Positions 21,642 to 32,119 of a stretch of DNA of 64,000 nt are shown piece by piece. The position numbers were made by a program, and so were the translations under genes. The notes under the pieces were generated by a model, which was not told the DNA's origin, did not search any database, and saw only the letters and a list, made by a program, of their open reading frames with translations. The stretch lies in contig JAHDVF020000581.1 of NCBI GenBank assembly GCA_022606425.2, positions 62,001 through 126,000 on the forward strand, written 5' to 3'. Positions within the stretch are counted from its first letter, which is position 1. Every line of letters starts with the position of its first letter. The stretch is from Lepidostoma basale. Lineage: Eukaryota; Arthropoda; Insecta; Trichoptera; Lepidostomatidae.

Positions 21642-21724
<83 letters not shown>
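21482..21724. repeat. Compound (TA)n microsatellite
   Basis: Three long TA runs separated by short interruptions (AACTATA near 21545, CACCC near 21575, GCAGTATAGCAGCATATAC near 21627). The IYIYIY open frames here are artefacts. Confidence 0.97.
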
Positions 21725-21729
<5 letters not shown>

Positions 21730-21883
21730 GGGATTTAGTTTAGCTTATAATAAATAATTATTTGGAGTAGTATAATGTTGGTGTTATAGTAAGTGTCCAT
21801 TAGGACATATTTCTTGATTATTCCTTAATATACCTACATACGTCAAAGTTCTGCTCTTCTAGTTGCACCTATATTATTTAAAA

Positions 21884-22045
21884 ATCGGTTGGTGGTCTAG
21901 GGGATATAACGCTTATCTCCTGATCCAGGGGACTTGGGTTCGAGCCTGCACATGATCAGATTCCTTCTTCATAATAATAAGCTATTTTCTGCTCATATTG
22001 AAGATTGTAAAATAAATTCTAATAATCGTATCATTGATTTAAATC
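21884..22045 (+). mobile_element. SINE2, tRNA-derived
   Basis: tRNA-like head: A-box TGGTCTAGGGGATATAACGC and B-box GGTTCGAGCCTG, followed by TCAGATTCCTTCTTCATAAT and a tail with TGCTCATATTGAAGATTG. The same unit is found inverted at 47635-47800 with the same tail. The cloverleaf does not close as a functional tRNA. Confidence 0.75.
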
Positions 22046-22198
22046 TTTGTTGCTAGACTTTTAAAAAGTAAAATGTTTTCTATGGTGAATACAAATACTC
22101 CTTTTAAGTTTTTACTTGTTTTGCTAAAACAAAATATTTTAAAATCGTAGTTTTTCTATTAAACAAATATTGCATTTTTAAGGATTAATTGTATGATT

Positions 22199-22258
22199 TA
22201 CCCGCAATGGGTAAAATCCAGTATTTGTCTACAAGTATTTGTGTACATTCAAAAAACA
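22199..22258. repeat. Fragment shared with the TIR element at 53389-53835
   Basis: ACCCGCAATGG-TAAAATC and GTCTACAAGTATTTGTGTAC match 53681-53740 closely, but no TIRs flank this piece. Confidence 0.6.
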
Positions 22259-22439
22259 AATATTGCATTCAATTTAAATGTGTATTTTTAGTATAATAGA
22301 AATTTCATATTTCGATGATGGTATTATCTATCATTCATTTAATATTTTGAGATGAGCTTAATGGCGAATATGACATTGTTGAAAAAGAAGAACATTTTTT
22401 GAATGAAGCACATTGTATTATAAAAAACAGATCAATTTC

Positions 22440-22760
22440 ATACGAGAGTAAGTACAAAAGGTCGTAAGCAGCAAATACTCATCTGTATTGTCAGATTGTA
22501 GGTAGCTGGTGACTCCGAGTTCCTCCTATCGGTGGAGTCCCAAAGCTCGTAAATAAAGGAAACAAAGGCCATGTCCCTGGCGAGTATTTGTTTTGGCTCA
22601 GGAGCCGCCATTGTACGGGAGTCCGCCATATTGTCTTGCTTTGTTTTCGCATTAAGAGACGGCGTAAGTGCTTTTATGTGACAAATTTCCCGCTATTTTT
22701 TTACCTCCGTAACAGTACCGCCTCGTGACATCTACGCAACCAGGGTTAATTGTCAATTGA
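22440..22760 (-). other. Unassigned segment with a possible short exon
   Basis: The minus strand has a 63-residue open frame starting MADSRTMAAPEPKQILARDM (22629 leftward), preceded by CAAGACAATATGG. Composition is richer in GC than the flanks and it is not repeated in the window. I do not recognise the protein. It may be a first coding exon, or a GC-rich non-coding segment with a chance frame. Confidence 0.2.
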
Positions 22761-22860
22761 GTGATAATGAAAATGGATAATGTTCTCGTACGGAAACATG
22801 GTCACGTAAACATGGATATTTGAATAAAGTAATGCAGAATTACTAAAACTTAACTATTAT

Positions 22861-23150
22861 AACTAACCATCACGCCGTCTCCCCAGAAGGGTAGGCAGAA
22901 AGAATGGAACGCCACACTGTTTCTGTCCTGACATACTTCTCTCGATTCCTCTACATTCATACATCTTGTCATGCACGCACGTCGATTTCTCCGACTCCTC
23001 ACGTGACCGACATTTAATATTTGATTGATTTGATCGTGCCACGTTTTCCTCGGCCTTCCTCTATTTCAAGCTCCGTTCACGCCGTTTACATATACCTTCT
23101 TTACCATTCTGTCTTCACTCATTCTTTCCATGTGTCCAAACCATCTATGC
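22861..23150 (-). mobile_element. LINE A copy, 3' ~290 bp
   Basis: Nearly identical to the first 290 bp of 20697-21480 (stem-loop through the GHMERM codons) with single-base differences, for example a one-base insertion near 22920. Confidence 0.85.
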
Positions 23151-23309
23151 AGAATTACTATATATATCCTTTCCTTTCCTTATGACTTGTAACATAATCA
23201 ACGTTTTGACACGTCATATCAACTATGTTGAATTTAAAAATATATTGACATATTTTATGGGGACAAACTCCTATTTTCCATAATTTCAAACGACCGTTAT
23301 CTTGGTATT

Positions 23310-23420
23310 TTTCTTGTCATGTTTCAAAGGTTTTACACTCTCAACATTGGAACTACTATATTAACTGAAACAGTATGATAAATGTGTAAAACCTTCAAAC
23401 ATGTTGAGAAAAATAATCTC
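23310..23420. mobile_element. P10 element, divergent pair of decayed hammerhead-like arms
   Basis: Left arm (minus): TGAGAGTGTAAAACC then TTTGAAACATGACAAG. Right arm (plus): AAATGTGTAAAACCTTC then AAACATGTTGAG. Both keep the stem III sequence in decayed form, but no CTGANGA remains. Related to 42325-42460. Confidence 0.45.
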
Positions 23421-23734
23421 GAAAGTTGTAAAAACAGTGTTTGCATATATAAAAAAAAAATGCCATTACCTATGGATATCAAAAATATGAACATCTTAAG
23501 TTTATCAAAAATTGCTTTGTCATTTTTTTTATATCGAAAATGTCATTTATTTAATTAAAATTGAAATCACAAATTGCTTAGCTGGCCTTCTCTTGTTTTC
23601 ATATTATATTTGGTGTAAAGAGCTCAAGGCTGTGTCTGCATATTACTTCTACAGCTTAATTTTACTATGCTTATCTAGAAAGAGTAATTTTAGTAGATTA
23701 ATATTGTATGAGTAATATTGTATAATTGTAGATT

Positions 23735-24308
23735 GTAGATTTATATTGTACGATGTAGAGATAAAATGCAGAATTGAGGCAGCAAGAGCTACGTTTAATA
23801 AAATGAAATCACTCTTCTGCAATGATTACGTAAACTTGAAACTCCGCCAGAGAATGATCACATGTTTTGTGTGGTCTGTTTTATTGTACGGATGTGAAAC
23901 GTGGACCTTAAAAGTAAACTCAATGAACAGGGAAGCATTTGAAATGTGGCTCCATCGCCGAATGCTCAGAGTTTCCTGGACAGACATTTTTACCAATATC
24001 GAAGTCCTAAGGCGAGCTAGAGTTGACAGGGAACTGTTATCAACTATCAAGGTTCGAAAGATCTCACATCTGGGTCATATACTGCGTGGGGAAAAGTACC
24101 ACCTTCTCCAACTTATATTGTAGGATAAAATTGAGTGACGCCGAGGGCCCGGAAGAAGACAAATGTCCTGGCTGCGAAACGCGAGGGAGTGGACCGGCAT
24201 CCGAAGTGTGGAGGAGCTGTCCCGAGCAGCGCAGGACAGGGACAGGTTCGCCGAGGTGATCGCCAACGTTGGAGGGACCCGACAGGGCACTTGAAGAACA
24301 AGAAGAAT
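23735..24308 (+). mobile_element. LINE C copy, 3' part of reverse transcriptase
   Basis: The plus strand encodes DVEIKCRIEAARATFNKMKS, RQRMITCFVWSVLLYGCETW, EAFEMWLHRRMLRVSW, ISHLGHILRGEKYHLLQLIL, then after a stop and frameshift GRRQMSWLRNAREWTGIRS and VIANVGGTRQGT. It is a non-LTR retrotransposon of RTE-like type ending GAAGAACAAGAAGAA. Related copies: 25395, 37624 and 52150 (minus). Confidence 0.85.
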
Positions 24309-24309
24309 A

Positions 24310-24870
24310 TTGTATTGCTGATTGCTCTTTTATTTTACTAAATTTGTAAACAGTTAAATATAAAGCAGATAATCCTTAGTTAAGCCGTATTTGATTAATG
24401 TAATTTTTGTTATTGCTTGGACTAATCCACTGTATTCTGAATCAAATATCAGGGTACCTCCGTTATAAAATTTCATAAATTGGCTGATTTCAATATTTAG
24501 GAAATACCAAAAACGGTTATCCAGGAAATTAAACGCGTACAAGCAATAAGTCCGTATAAACAATATGCTAAAACGGGAAATTAAAAGCTTATTTAACATA
24601 ATTGATTAATAGCAGTCACTTTATTTTTATACATTTCAATAAGAAAACGAAGAAAATAACTTCGTTTATTTAAACTTTTTTATACCTTAAAATAATTGAA
24701 ACCAGTACTGCATTACTTTATTTTAATACCACTTTATTTTGTTATATCGAAACCTTATTTCATTTTTGTATTCGATAATTGGTGTTTTAAATTATATTGA
24801 ATATGCCACACCACAATTGTAGTGCATCATACGGAAGTATATATGACGCCTTATTATTAAAATGTGTATC
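24310..24870. other. AT-rich stretch, nothing recognised
   Basis: No recognised feature. Confidence 0.4.
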
Positions 24871-24874
24871 AATG

Positions 24875-24985
24875 AATCTATGAATGTAGAGGAAGCTAGA
24901 GAGGTATGTCAGGACAAAGCAGTATGGCGGTCAATCCTCTCTGCCTATTTAGTTAGTTAGTTAGTTAGTTAATTAGTTATATCAA
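24875..24985 (+). mobile_element. LINE A 3' end, (TTAG)n tail
   Basis: Encodes MNVEEAREVCQDKAVWRSIL then SAYL; a deletion removes the stem-loop so that the coding part runs directly into (TTAG)n at 24948-24970. Confidence 0.8.
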
Positions 24986-25264
24986 CGAATTAGAGTTGAT
25001 TGAGTGCAACTTTTTATTTATAAGAATTTTTTTTACTTTTGAATCTGTGAACACAAAAGTTTGAGAATATTTTTTGACATAATTATACACACAGCGAAAA
25101 ATATTAGGCTTACGATATATCAAAACTTTAGTTCTTGTATGTTCTCTAAGTTATTGTTTTATATTATAATTTCCTTTGAAATTTTATTAAATTAAAATCT
25201 TTAAACAGTCAATTAGTATTCATTGTAACTTATCAGATGAATATATATTATGTAATGTTATGTA

Positions 25265-25330
25265 ATTAATTCGAATGAAAACCTTTGTTTCTTCTTGAAA
25301 TTTTATTATATTTATGGGAATGACATGTTA
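25265..25330 (-). repeat. P1 left arm, truncated
   Basis: CGAATGAAAACC through TTTTATTATATTTATGGGAA and TGACATGTT, ending where the hammerhead hairpin should begin. Confidence 0.6.
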
Positions 25331-25394
25331 ACGTATAGCTATACTAACATAGACCGCAACTTCATAGGATGACCTGAACTAACACTTCCGTATA

Positions 25395-25570
25395 ACCTAA
25401 ATTCTTCTTCTTCTTCAAGTGCCTTGTCGGGTCCTCCCAACGTTGGCGATCACCTCGGCGAACCTTTCTCTGTCTTGCGCCGCTCGGAACAGCTCCTCCA
25501 CACTTCGGATGCCGGTCCACTCCCTCGCGTTTCGCAGCCAGGACATTTGTCTCCTACCGGGCCCTCAGTA
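25395..25570 (-). mobile_element. LINE C 3' end, (AAG)n tail
   Basis: The complement encodes GRRQMSWLRNAREWTGIRSV, EELFRAAQDRERFAEVIANV and GRTRQGT, with (CTT)n at 25402-25415 as the tail complement. Only the last ~165 bp were inserted. Confidence 0.85.
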
Positions 25571-25819
25571 AAAATATAAGCAAATATTTAATTTTATAAG
25601 ACTCGCCACTGCTTTTAGTAAATAACCTAAATGCAGTCTGCATAAGACAGAGTAGCGTGTAAGTGAATATTAGCTGCAGCCTGAAGACTGATGGGTGACA
25701 AGAGCGCATGGCGTGCCACGGTTAACGGTTTACAGGATAAACACGACCCTTAACGAGATGAATACGACTGAAAAGAGAAGAAGAACTAATTTTTACTAAG
25801 TTTTACGACACTGTATAAG

Positions 25820-26785
25820 CATTAAAAGCTTTCGTTGCTCTTGAGCGGTCAGCCAGAGGAGTGGGACTACGCATTAATGAGAACAAAACGAAATACATGC
25901 CTGTCACAATGCTGCCTAGTGACAGTCAACCCACTGATATCAACATACGAGTATATAACATCAAATTCGAGACATGGAACAGCCTAAGCTCCTTCTTCTC
26001 TGCTCTTAATCTAAAGATTGGTCTGCAGCAAGGCGACGCATCTCCTCTTCCACTTAGCTCGGTCCTCGGCAACTCTCTTTAACTCCGCATAAGAAGTGCA
26101 GCCCATAACTCGGTAAATCTGGTCTAGGTACTCCTGGCGAGGTCGTCCTCTACCAATCGATCCCTCGACCATTCCCTCCAATACATCATGCAGGAAACAT
26201 TCGTATCGCAACACATGACCAATTCACCTCGCGCGCCTCTCCGCTATGGTGTTCAACATGTGCCTATTATATTTAACTCTGCTGAGAACCTCCTCATTAG
26301 TTAGGCTCCTTAGTTAACAAAATAAGTGATGAGATTGGAAAAAGGTCATTCACAGCAAACGGATGCTACTTTGGCCTCAATAAGCACCTAAAGTCGCGTT
26401 TACTCTCCAGAAAGACAAGGGCCACACTGTATAAACTGTATAAAACGCTGTTTAGTACAGTTCTAACTTATGCCACGGAAACTTGGACACTCACTAAACG
26501 TGATGAAATAAAGATGAACTGCTTCGAAAGGAAGATCCTCCGCAGAATCTTTAGACCCATTAAGGAATGTCAGACGTGGAGAAGGAGATACAACATAGAG
26601 CTCTACAATCTATACGAGGACGTCAGCATGGGGGATTTGGAGCTCCCCTAAAGAGTGTTGTATGACTGTCGGGTCCTGGAGCAGCAAGACTGGGAGGTGG
26701 CGGCAAGAGACAGGACAGGATGGAGGCGTTTCTTGAAGGAGGCTAAGACCCACCAAAGGTTGTAGCGCAAGAGAAGAAGAAGAAT
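25820..26785 (+). mobile_element. LINE G (RTE-type) remnant
   Basis: The plus strand encodes ARGVGLRINENKTKYMPVTM in the left part. After the nested LINE F it continues NKISDEIGKRSFTANGCYFG, YKTLFSTVLTYATETWTLTK, FERKILRRIFRPIKECQTWR, a stop, and DRTGWRRFLKEAKTHQRL, ending (AAG)n near 26775. This is the post-catalytic part of a non-LTR reverse transcriptase. Confidence 0.8.
25990..26312 (-). mobile_element. LINE F fragment nested in LINE G
   Basis: The minus strand encodes MLRYECFLHDVLEGMVEGSI, GRGRPRQEYLDQIYRVMGCT and SYAELKRVAEDRAKWKRR. It interrupts LINE G: the flanks carry similar AAGCTCCTT and AGGCTCCTT, a possible short target duplication. Confidence 0.75.
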
Positions 26786-27240
26786 AAGTTCAAACATTAA
26801 AATACAATAATAAAAATATAAGCAAAATTTTCAGTTCATAAGACTCGCCACTGCTTTTAGTAAATAATGAACGATGTACGTGCGACCGTTACTTTAAAAA
26901 TTCTTATCCTTCGTCTGATCCATCATCATTACTTTAATCTGATTCACTTAATCATCATACTTTCTAGTTATGAACTTACGTATTAGGCACATTACACACA
27001 ATGACTAGCGCTTGTTGCCAAACGTTGAAGGAGGTAGAGGAAGAGATTAATGCGAACAGCAAAAAGACGAAATATTAAGAATCATGAATTTAGCATTAAT
27101 ATTATAACATTTCTTTCAGGGATTTAATAGAAATGGATATCAAATAAAATGACACTCATTGTAGCATTCGCACTCCATTGTTGTCCGATAAAAAAATGTA
27201 AAACAATATGCGTTTATAGATATTCCCGTTTTTAATGATT
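26786..27240. other. No feature recognised
   Basis: AT-rich; no match seen. Confidence 0.4.
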
Positions 27241-27242
27241 TA

Positions 27243-27640
27243 ATTCAAATAAAAAGTATACTTCTTCTACTTCTTCTTCTTCCTCAGCCTATTTCCGTCC
27301 ACTTCTGGACAACGGCCTCCTCCGTTTGCTTCCGTGTCAATCTGTCTTGTGCAGACTGCATCCAGGTTGTTCAGATCAACCTTCCACCGTAGTTGCGGTC
27401 GCCTTGCACTTCTTTTTGCCGTCCACGGTCTCCAAGTCAGCAGTCTTCTCGTCCATTTTTCATCTGAGCTTCTGGCTATGTGACCTGCCCATGGCCATTT
27501 TAGAGTCGCCACCCGGTGGATGATGTCAGTGGCCTTTCTTTTTTCTCTCACCGTATCGTTTCTGACTCTGCCTCTTAGGCTTATTTCTAACATGGCTCTT
27601 TCCATGGCTCTTTGGGTCACTCATAGTTTCTCGGCACTTT
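27243..27640 (-). mobile_element. RTE-type LINE 3' end
   Basis: The minus-strand frame encodes MTQRAMERAMLEISLRGRVR, LKWPWAGHIARSSDEKWTRR and LLTWRPWTAKRSARRPQLRW, with an (AAG)n tail. A frameshift follows QLRW. Related to 11659-12200 and 39735-40100. Confidence 0.85.
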
Positions 27641-27689
27641 GTTTGGACAAAAAAATATACATTTAAGGCTAATAATGTGAGAATAATGG

Positions 27690-27900
27690 AGTTATTCTTC
27701 TTTTCAACGCTACTTCCCGGTGTGGGACTTGGTCTCCTTCACAACAGTTCTCCACTTGCTTCTTTCTCTGGCCATTTCTCTCCATTCCCCAGAATTTTTC
27801 AATTTTCCCCAATAGTTTTCGTATAACTAAATCACTCGGAGCACCTGAAAATGACACAAAGTCGGCCAAACCTTCTATCACAGTGGCAAGGTAAGAGAAG
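27690..27900 (-). mobile_element. Unclassified LINE-like fragment
   Basis: The minus-strand frame with SDLVIRKLLGKIEKFWGMER and a CTTCTTTT start resembles a retroelement 3' end, but I cannot name the family. Confidence 0.3.
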
Positions 27901-27964
27901 AGACTTGGTCATTTTAATGCCACCAAACTAACTTGCCATTGATACCACGAAGAAGAAGAGGAAT

Positions 27965-28140
27965 TCACATTTTTGTAACATAATATTAATAAATGTGAAT
28001 GAGAACGTCTGTTTTCTGGAAGTTTTATTATATATTATGAGAATTATATTTGATATTATCTTAGCAAGGTGAAACATGTCATTCCCATAAAACGAAAACT
28101 TTTCTGACGTTCTCAATCATATTAATTATGAAGAATGGAG
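27965..28140. mobile_element. P1 element, asymmetric
   Basis: Left outer arm GAATGAGAACGTCTGTTTTC and GTTTTATTATATATTATGAG; then a right-arm motif (28047-28092) TTTGATATTATC ... AAGGTGAAACATGTCATTCC; then a right outer arm ending GACGTTCTCA. The left hairpin is mostly deleted. The core reads TTGATAT instead of CTGANGA. Confidence 0.6.
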
Positions 28141-28655
28141 GTTTACGTTATTGTTAAAGAAACAATGAAATGTGTATAATTATTTGGTTTAATGTTATTT
28201 TGGCGTCTCATGGTATCCTCTTGGACCGACGTTTTGTAAATCTTTGCGTGAAGTTAGAGTACATAGTTAGTTAAGTAGAAAAAGGTGTACAAAAACCTCT
28301 AAATCGCCGGTTAAGAGGATACTCAAAGCACGTATATATAGTAGAATATTTTGTATGGACATGTTTATGAGTAGACAAGAATATATTTTTAGTTTTCAGT
28401 AAAAAAAAAACTGTACACAAAACTTTTAAGTAACTTAAAAATTTGTACGCTTAGGAAGTTTTTCAAAAGGTAATCAAATGTGAATCCATGGCACAAAATG
28501 ATGGCAACTGTAGAAGAGATTTAATAAACTTTTTAATGAATTCTTTATAGTAATATAACTTTAAAACATCGCCGCCACTGCTTATTTACAAACATATCAC
28601 AATTTTAAGTACTTTACGTATTTTTATAACTTTGTGAACTTTGTAATGACAATTA
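28141..28655. other. AT-rich stretch, nothing recognised
   Basis: No recognised feature. Confidence 0.4.
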
Positions 28656-28659
28656 GAAA

Positions 28660-29035
28660 AAACGACTTCTTCTTCTTCTTCCTTATTGTAGACCTATGTG
28701 GTCTGTTCTCCAGAGTGTTGCTCCTCCTTTGAGGTAGATTCTCCCAGCTGTCCTTCCATCTTTTAGGAGGTCTTCCACGAGGACGAGTCCCATGAGGCTG
28801 ATTAAGCAATGCCATATAGGGGAGTCTGGTGGTGTCCATTCTTTGAACATGACCGTTGACCGTACATGACTGCTTCATCTTATAATACCTCAACCTCACA
28901 TATCTCTCTTATTCTGGTGTTCCTCACCCGATTCCTCAGTGTCTTGCCTGCTATCGTCCTCAGTGTCTTCATTTCGAAAGTCCTCAAAACTTGTTTGGTC
29001 CTTCTGTGTTTGCCCTTGCTTCGACGCCATGTGTT
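28660..29035 (-). mobile_element. LINE B-type copy, 3' end
   Basis: The minus strand encodes RLRYYKMKQSCTVNGHVQRM, DTTRLPYMALLNQPHG, GRPPKRWKDSWENLPQRRSN and TLENRPHRST, ending in (AAG)n at 28668-28682. Upstream, in another frame, KTLRNRVRNTRIREI is recognisable. Frameshifted, so dead. Confidence 0.8.
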
Positions 29036-29084
29036 ATTATTGGTCTAGAAAAAATAAATTCTTAAAAAAATATACAAACAATGA

Positions 29085-29400
29085 ATTGACGTTCGTTTCG
29101 CTAGTTTCAATCAAAGTGATTGGTTTGCAGCTCAGTGTAACATTTTTTTGCTGGTTCTTGGGATACCACTTGGGCCTTTAATTGGGAAGTTTCCCGTTGC
29201 TTTCCATATTTGTCTATAGCAGGTTATTTAACACAACCTTTAAGCTATAAATTCTCATGACATGATATGTAGCTAATCTATCGCCATTTTATTCTCACGT
29301 GAATTATTTTCCAGAACAATGACAGTCGCCAGGAGCCATGGCCGAGAATCGAACCCTTGACCTTCCGCGTTACAGTCATAACACTTTTCACTCTGCAATG
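29085..29400 (-). mobile_element. SINE1, longest copy
   Basis: The head at 29335-29400 carries the complement of the B-box (GAATCGAACCC) and a decayed A-box ending CACTCTGCAA. The body has ATGACATGATATGTAGC-TAAT, and the distal half runs to about 29085 (GATTGGTTTGC). The total of ~315 bp defines the family length. Confidence 0.75.
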
Positions 29401-29459
29401 AATTGAGATAAATTTTGAAAAAATAATAGAAATGTCTGCTTGTAGATTTTTTGCTAATC

Positions 29460-29520
29460 TTCTTCATTTTTTCTGTGTCTTGTCAGGTCTCCCTAACGTT
29501 GACTATCACCCTTGAGTAGA
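29460..29520 (-). mobile_element. LINE C 3' end fragment
   Basis: TGTCTTGTCAGGTCTCCCTA and ACGTTGACTATCACC match the terminal 50 bp of LINE C (complement of VIANVGGTRQGT). Confidence 0.55.
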
Positions 29521-29760
29521 TAGACCTCATGGTGATGACCTGGGGGAAAATATCCAGAGTGGTATCTCCTTGCCTTCTCTGGAGGATTTTCTGTCGGGGT
29601 TACTTTCCCTTAGCTGGGTGTATCCAGTTTTATGGCGCTGGAAGCTCGCCATTTGTCCTCTCTCTATCTGCTATGGCAGTAAGTAATATGTGCCACATTG
29701 CCCAGGGTTCGCGGGGTCTTTAAAAAGACCTCTCGTGGACGCTAGAGAGTTGGAATTGAT
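29521..29760. other. GC-richer segment, unclassified
   Basis: About 240 bp with GGGGTCTTTAAAAAGACCTC (a short palindrome) and CTGGGGGAAAATATCCAG. Directly follows a LINE C end, so it may be part of an unrecognised retroelement; the open frame shows no known motif. Confidence 0.3.
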
Positions 29761-30540
29761 AGTAGTAATGCTGTTGTAAATGAAACACGGCACCTTATGG
29801 CAAAACATAAACTTTTTGCTCATAAGAATATTAAATGGGAGTTTACATAATGTGCCTTGTTCGGGTTTCGCTCGCTTTAAGTCGTGAGATAAAATCTATG
29901 CCCATTCTGTCGAAAACGTTTATTCGTAATACTCGTGAACACACTACATGCTATCCGTAACATTTATTTTATTTGTATAATATTTAATAAGAATAAATGA
30001 AGCACATAATAATCTTAACCCACTTTGAAGTAAAATAAAATGAATGTAACTGCCCAAACAGTACAAGTTTTATCAACGAAACTCCCAAATATAGATCTAC
30101 GCATTATCGTACCTTCCTTTCGTACACAAACCACTTTAACCGACTAAAATGATGGGAAAAAATGCCACCCTTTCCGAGCCATTAAATAAAATTAGTTTTT
30201 TTGTGCTTCCTTCTGTGTTAGAAATTCGCCCACGTCCTGGGCATTGGATAACCCTTCATTAAAAACCCTTAATAATGAAACGTTTTTCATTACTATTATA
30301 CGAGTAACAGCCCTACATATAACCCAATGCGTATTTAAATCTGAGCTACATACAATGGTTCCTTCATATAAATATAATACGTAATACTTTATTTGTATAG
30401 AATAAATAATATAACAATACAGAAAATTGTTAATAGCTTATTAATAGCTTATTTATAAGTAGAACCTTTTCATTTTTTTCAAGGATTGCGTAAACATGAA
30501 TTATCAAAAATTATGAGTGGTCTTTTTCTTTTTTATATAC
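29761..30540. other. No feature recognised
   Basis: Mostly AT-rich, mixed composition at 30090-30360, no repeat seen twice in the window. Confidence 0.35.
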
Positions 30541-30544
30541 TTTG

Positions 30545-31390
30545 TATAGATATAACATTACAGGGAAAATACTTATGTATGCAGACGACCTTGCTTATAT
30601 TCTAGAAAAACGACAATGACAATGAGACCTGAAAACAAATTCACATAGATATAGAGACACTAACCAACTGGAAAAGTAACAATTACCTAACCTTAAATGT
30701 AACATTATACACTTTGAAACACGCAAGAAAAACCATAACATGTGCATAAAAATAAAAAATGACGCAATAACGAATTCTACTATGTAAATTGACTAGAACT
30801 AACAATGGACAAACATCTAAAATGGGCAAAACACATAGACAACCTAACAAACAAGTTAGCATCACTATACTCCCTAAGAAAAGAAAAAGTAATGATGTAC
30901 GAAGCGTATGTTAAAAGCCGACTGACATATATGATTCCCTTCTGGGGGACAGGAAACCAAAATGACATCTCCAGACTCCAAAGACAACAAAATAAAATAA
31001 TAAAATTAGCGTATAACATTAACTATCTAACCCCAACCATACAAGTATACAGACAAACAAAACCAATGTATTATATATACCAGACCTGACCAAATTAGAA
31101 ACCTTGAAAATTGTACACAGAGTGTCCATGGAAGAGACAACAGACAGCAGCTACAAATTAACCAAAAATTCAGACATACTCGTACACAGACACTGGACCA
31201 GGAACTGTGACAGATATCACTTACCAAATGCACGAACTAAGACAGAACAAACAAGGATATTGAACAAAGGATTAATACTTTACAATGAACTACCAAAAGA
31301 CACAAGGAGTCTCACTACAAATCAATTTAAAATATACCTGAAACATTATATAATTACAAGTAAAATCTAAAAATGTATCCATATAACCCA
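30545..31390 (+). mobile_element. Jockey/I-like LINE remnant
   Basis: ITGKILMYADDLAYI near 30555-30600 contains the catalytic YADD of a non-LTR reverse transcriptase. After frameshifts come MDKHLKWAKHIDNLTNKLAS, EAYVKSRLTYMIPFWGTGNQ, then KLETLKIVHRVSMEETTDSS and TRILNKGLILYNELPKDTRS. The order fits the second half of a Jockey/I-clade RT. The 3' end has a small hairpin (AACCCAATTGGGTTT, about 31386-31400) and an A-rich tail. At least two frame breaks. Confidence 0.8.
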
Positions 31391-31464
31391 ATTGGGTTTT
31401 TAAAAAAATAAATCAAATAAAAAAAAGATATTTACAACACTAACTTTAAAAAAAATTAAAAATA

Positions 31465-31507
31465 CATATCAGACATGTTTTTACAACCGGCCCTTCCTCA
31501 GTGATAT
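31465..31507 (-). ncRNA. Hammerhead motif, P4 left arm, core mutated
   Basis: Minus strand: ATATCA, CTGAGGA (31501-31495), an extra A, a damaged stem II, AAAA instead of GAAA, ACATGT and GTC, then TGATATG. Stem I pairs perfectly but the lost G of GAAA predicts inactivity. Confidence 0.6.
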
Positions 31508-31624
31508 TATAAAGATACATATTTAAAATATTATAAAATTGTTTACAAATATGTTCAGTTTTGACAGATGTTATGAAGATTTATTTTTATAACATTGTAA
31601 AAACTGATCATATTTGTAAACAAT

Positions 31625-31852
31625 TTTAACTAACTAACTAACTAACCATCACGCCGCCTCCCCGAAGGGGTAGGCAGAAAGAATGGACTGCCACACTCTT
31701 CTTTCCTGACATATTTCTCTCGCTTCCTCAACATTCATACATCGTATCATGCACGCGCGTCGATTTCTCTGACTCCTCACATGGCGGACATTCAATATTT
31801 GATTTATTTGATCGTGCCACGTTTTCTTCGGTCTTCCTCTATTTCTGGTACA
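31625..31852 (-). mobile_element. LINE A copy nested in the P4 element
   Basis: Tail complement (AACT)n at 31628-31646, then the standard LINE A 3' 200 bp (TRNRGRPKKTWHDQINQ, MNVEEAREICQERRVWQSIL). Flanked by ACAATTTT on the left and ACAAATTTT on the right, a near-exact target duplication. Confidence 0.85.
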
Positions 31853-31888
31853 AATTTTATAATATTTTAAATATGTATCTTTATAATA

Positions 31889-31933
31889 CGTATCACTGAA
31901 GAAGGACCGGTTGTCCGAAACATGTCTGATATG
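31889..31933 (+). ncRNA. Hammerhead ribozyme, complete motif (P4 right arm)
   Basis: All parts are present: stem I CGTATCA (31889-31895) pairs with TGATATG (31927-31933) over 7 bp with one G-U; CTGAAGA (31896-31902); one extra A; stem II GGAC/GTCC (31904-31907, 31913-31916) with a 5-nt loop; GAAA (31917-31920); stem III built on self-complementary ACATGT; cleavage triplet GTC, predicted cut after 31926. Stem III is too short for a stable monomer; in Penelope-like elements such minimal hammerheads are known to work as dimers. Function here is inferred, not shown. Confidence 0.8.
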
Positions 31934-32119
31934 TAATTTTTTTTTAAAGTTAGTTTTGTAATATACCCGTATATACAAAGTATATAAAAAAGAAAAAGAC
32001 AAATAAAACATCTACAACAAAAAGTACGGCGAACATAGAAGAAATAAATTATGATTTTTTTTTAAATATCGTCCGAATTTGATGTACCAAACTGCCGTAA
32101 GACCTGTATTTATTTTAAC

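Larger units (their letters stand above)
31430..31970. mobile_element. P4 element with paired hammerheads, split by LINE A
   Basis: Inverted arms: ATACATATCAGACATG (minus hammerhead, 31465-31507) on the left against ATGTCTGATATGTAAT on the right. Inner arms are GATACATATTTAAAATATTA (31512) against TAATATTTTAAATATGTATC (31860). A LINE A copy (31625-31852) interrupts the middle. No own coding region. Confidence 0.75.

Noticed and set aside
21884..21960. A genuine tRNA gene
   Set aside because: A- and B-boxes are present, but the acceptor stem and anticodon arm do not pair well, and the same unit with the same tail recurs at 47635-47800, so it is a SINE.
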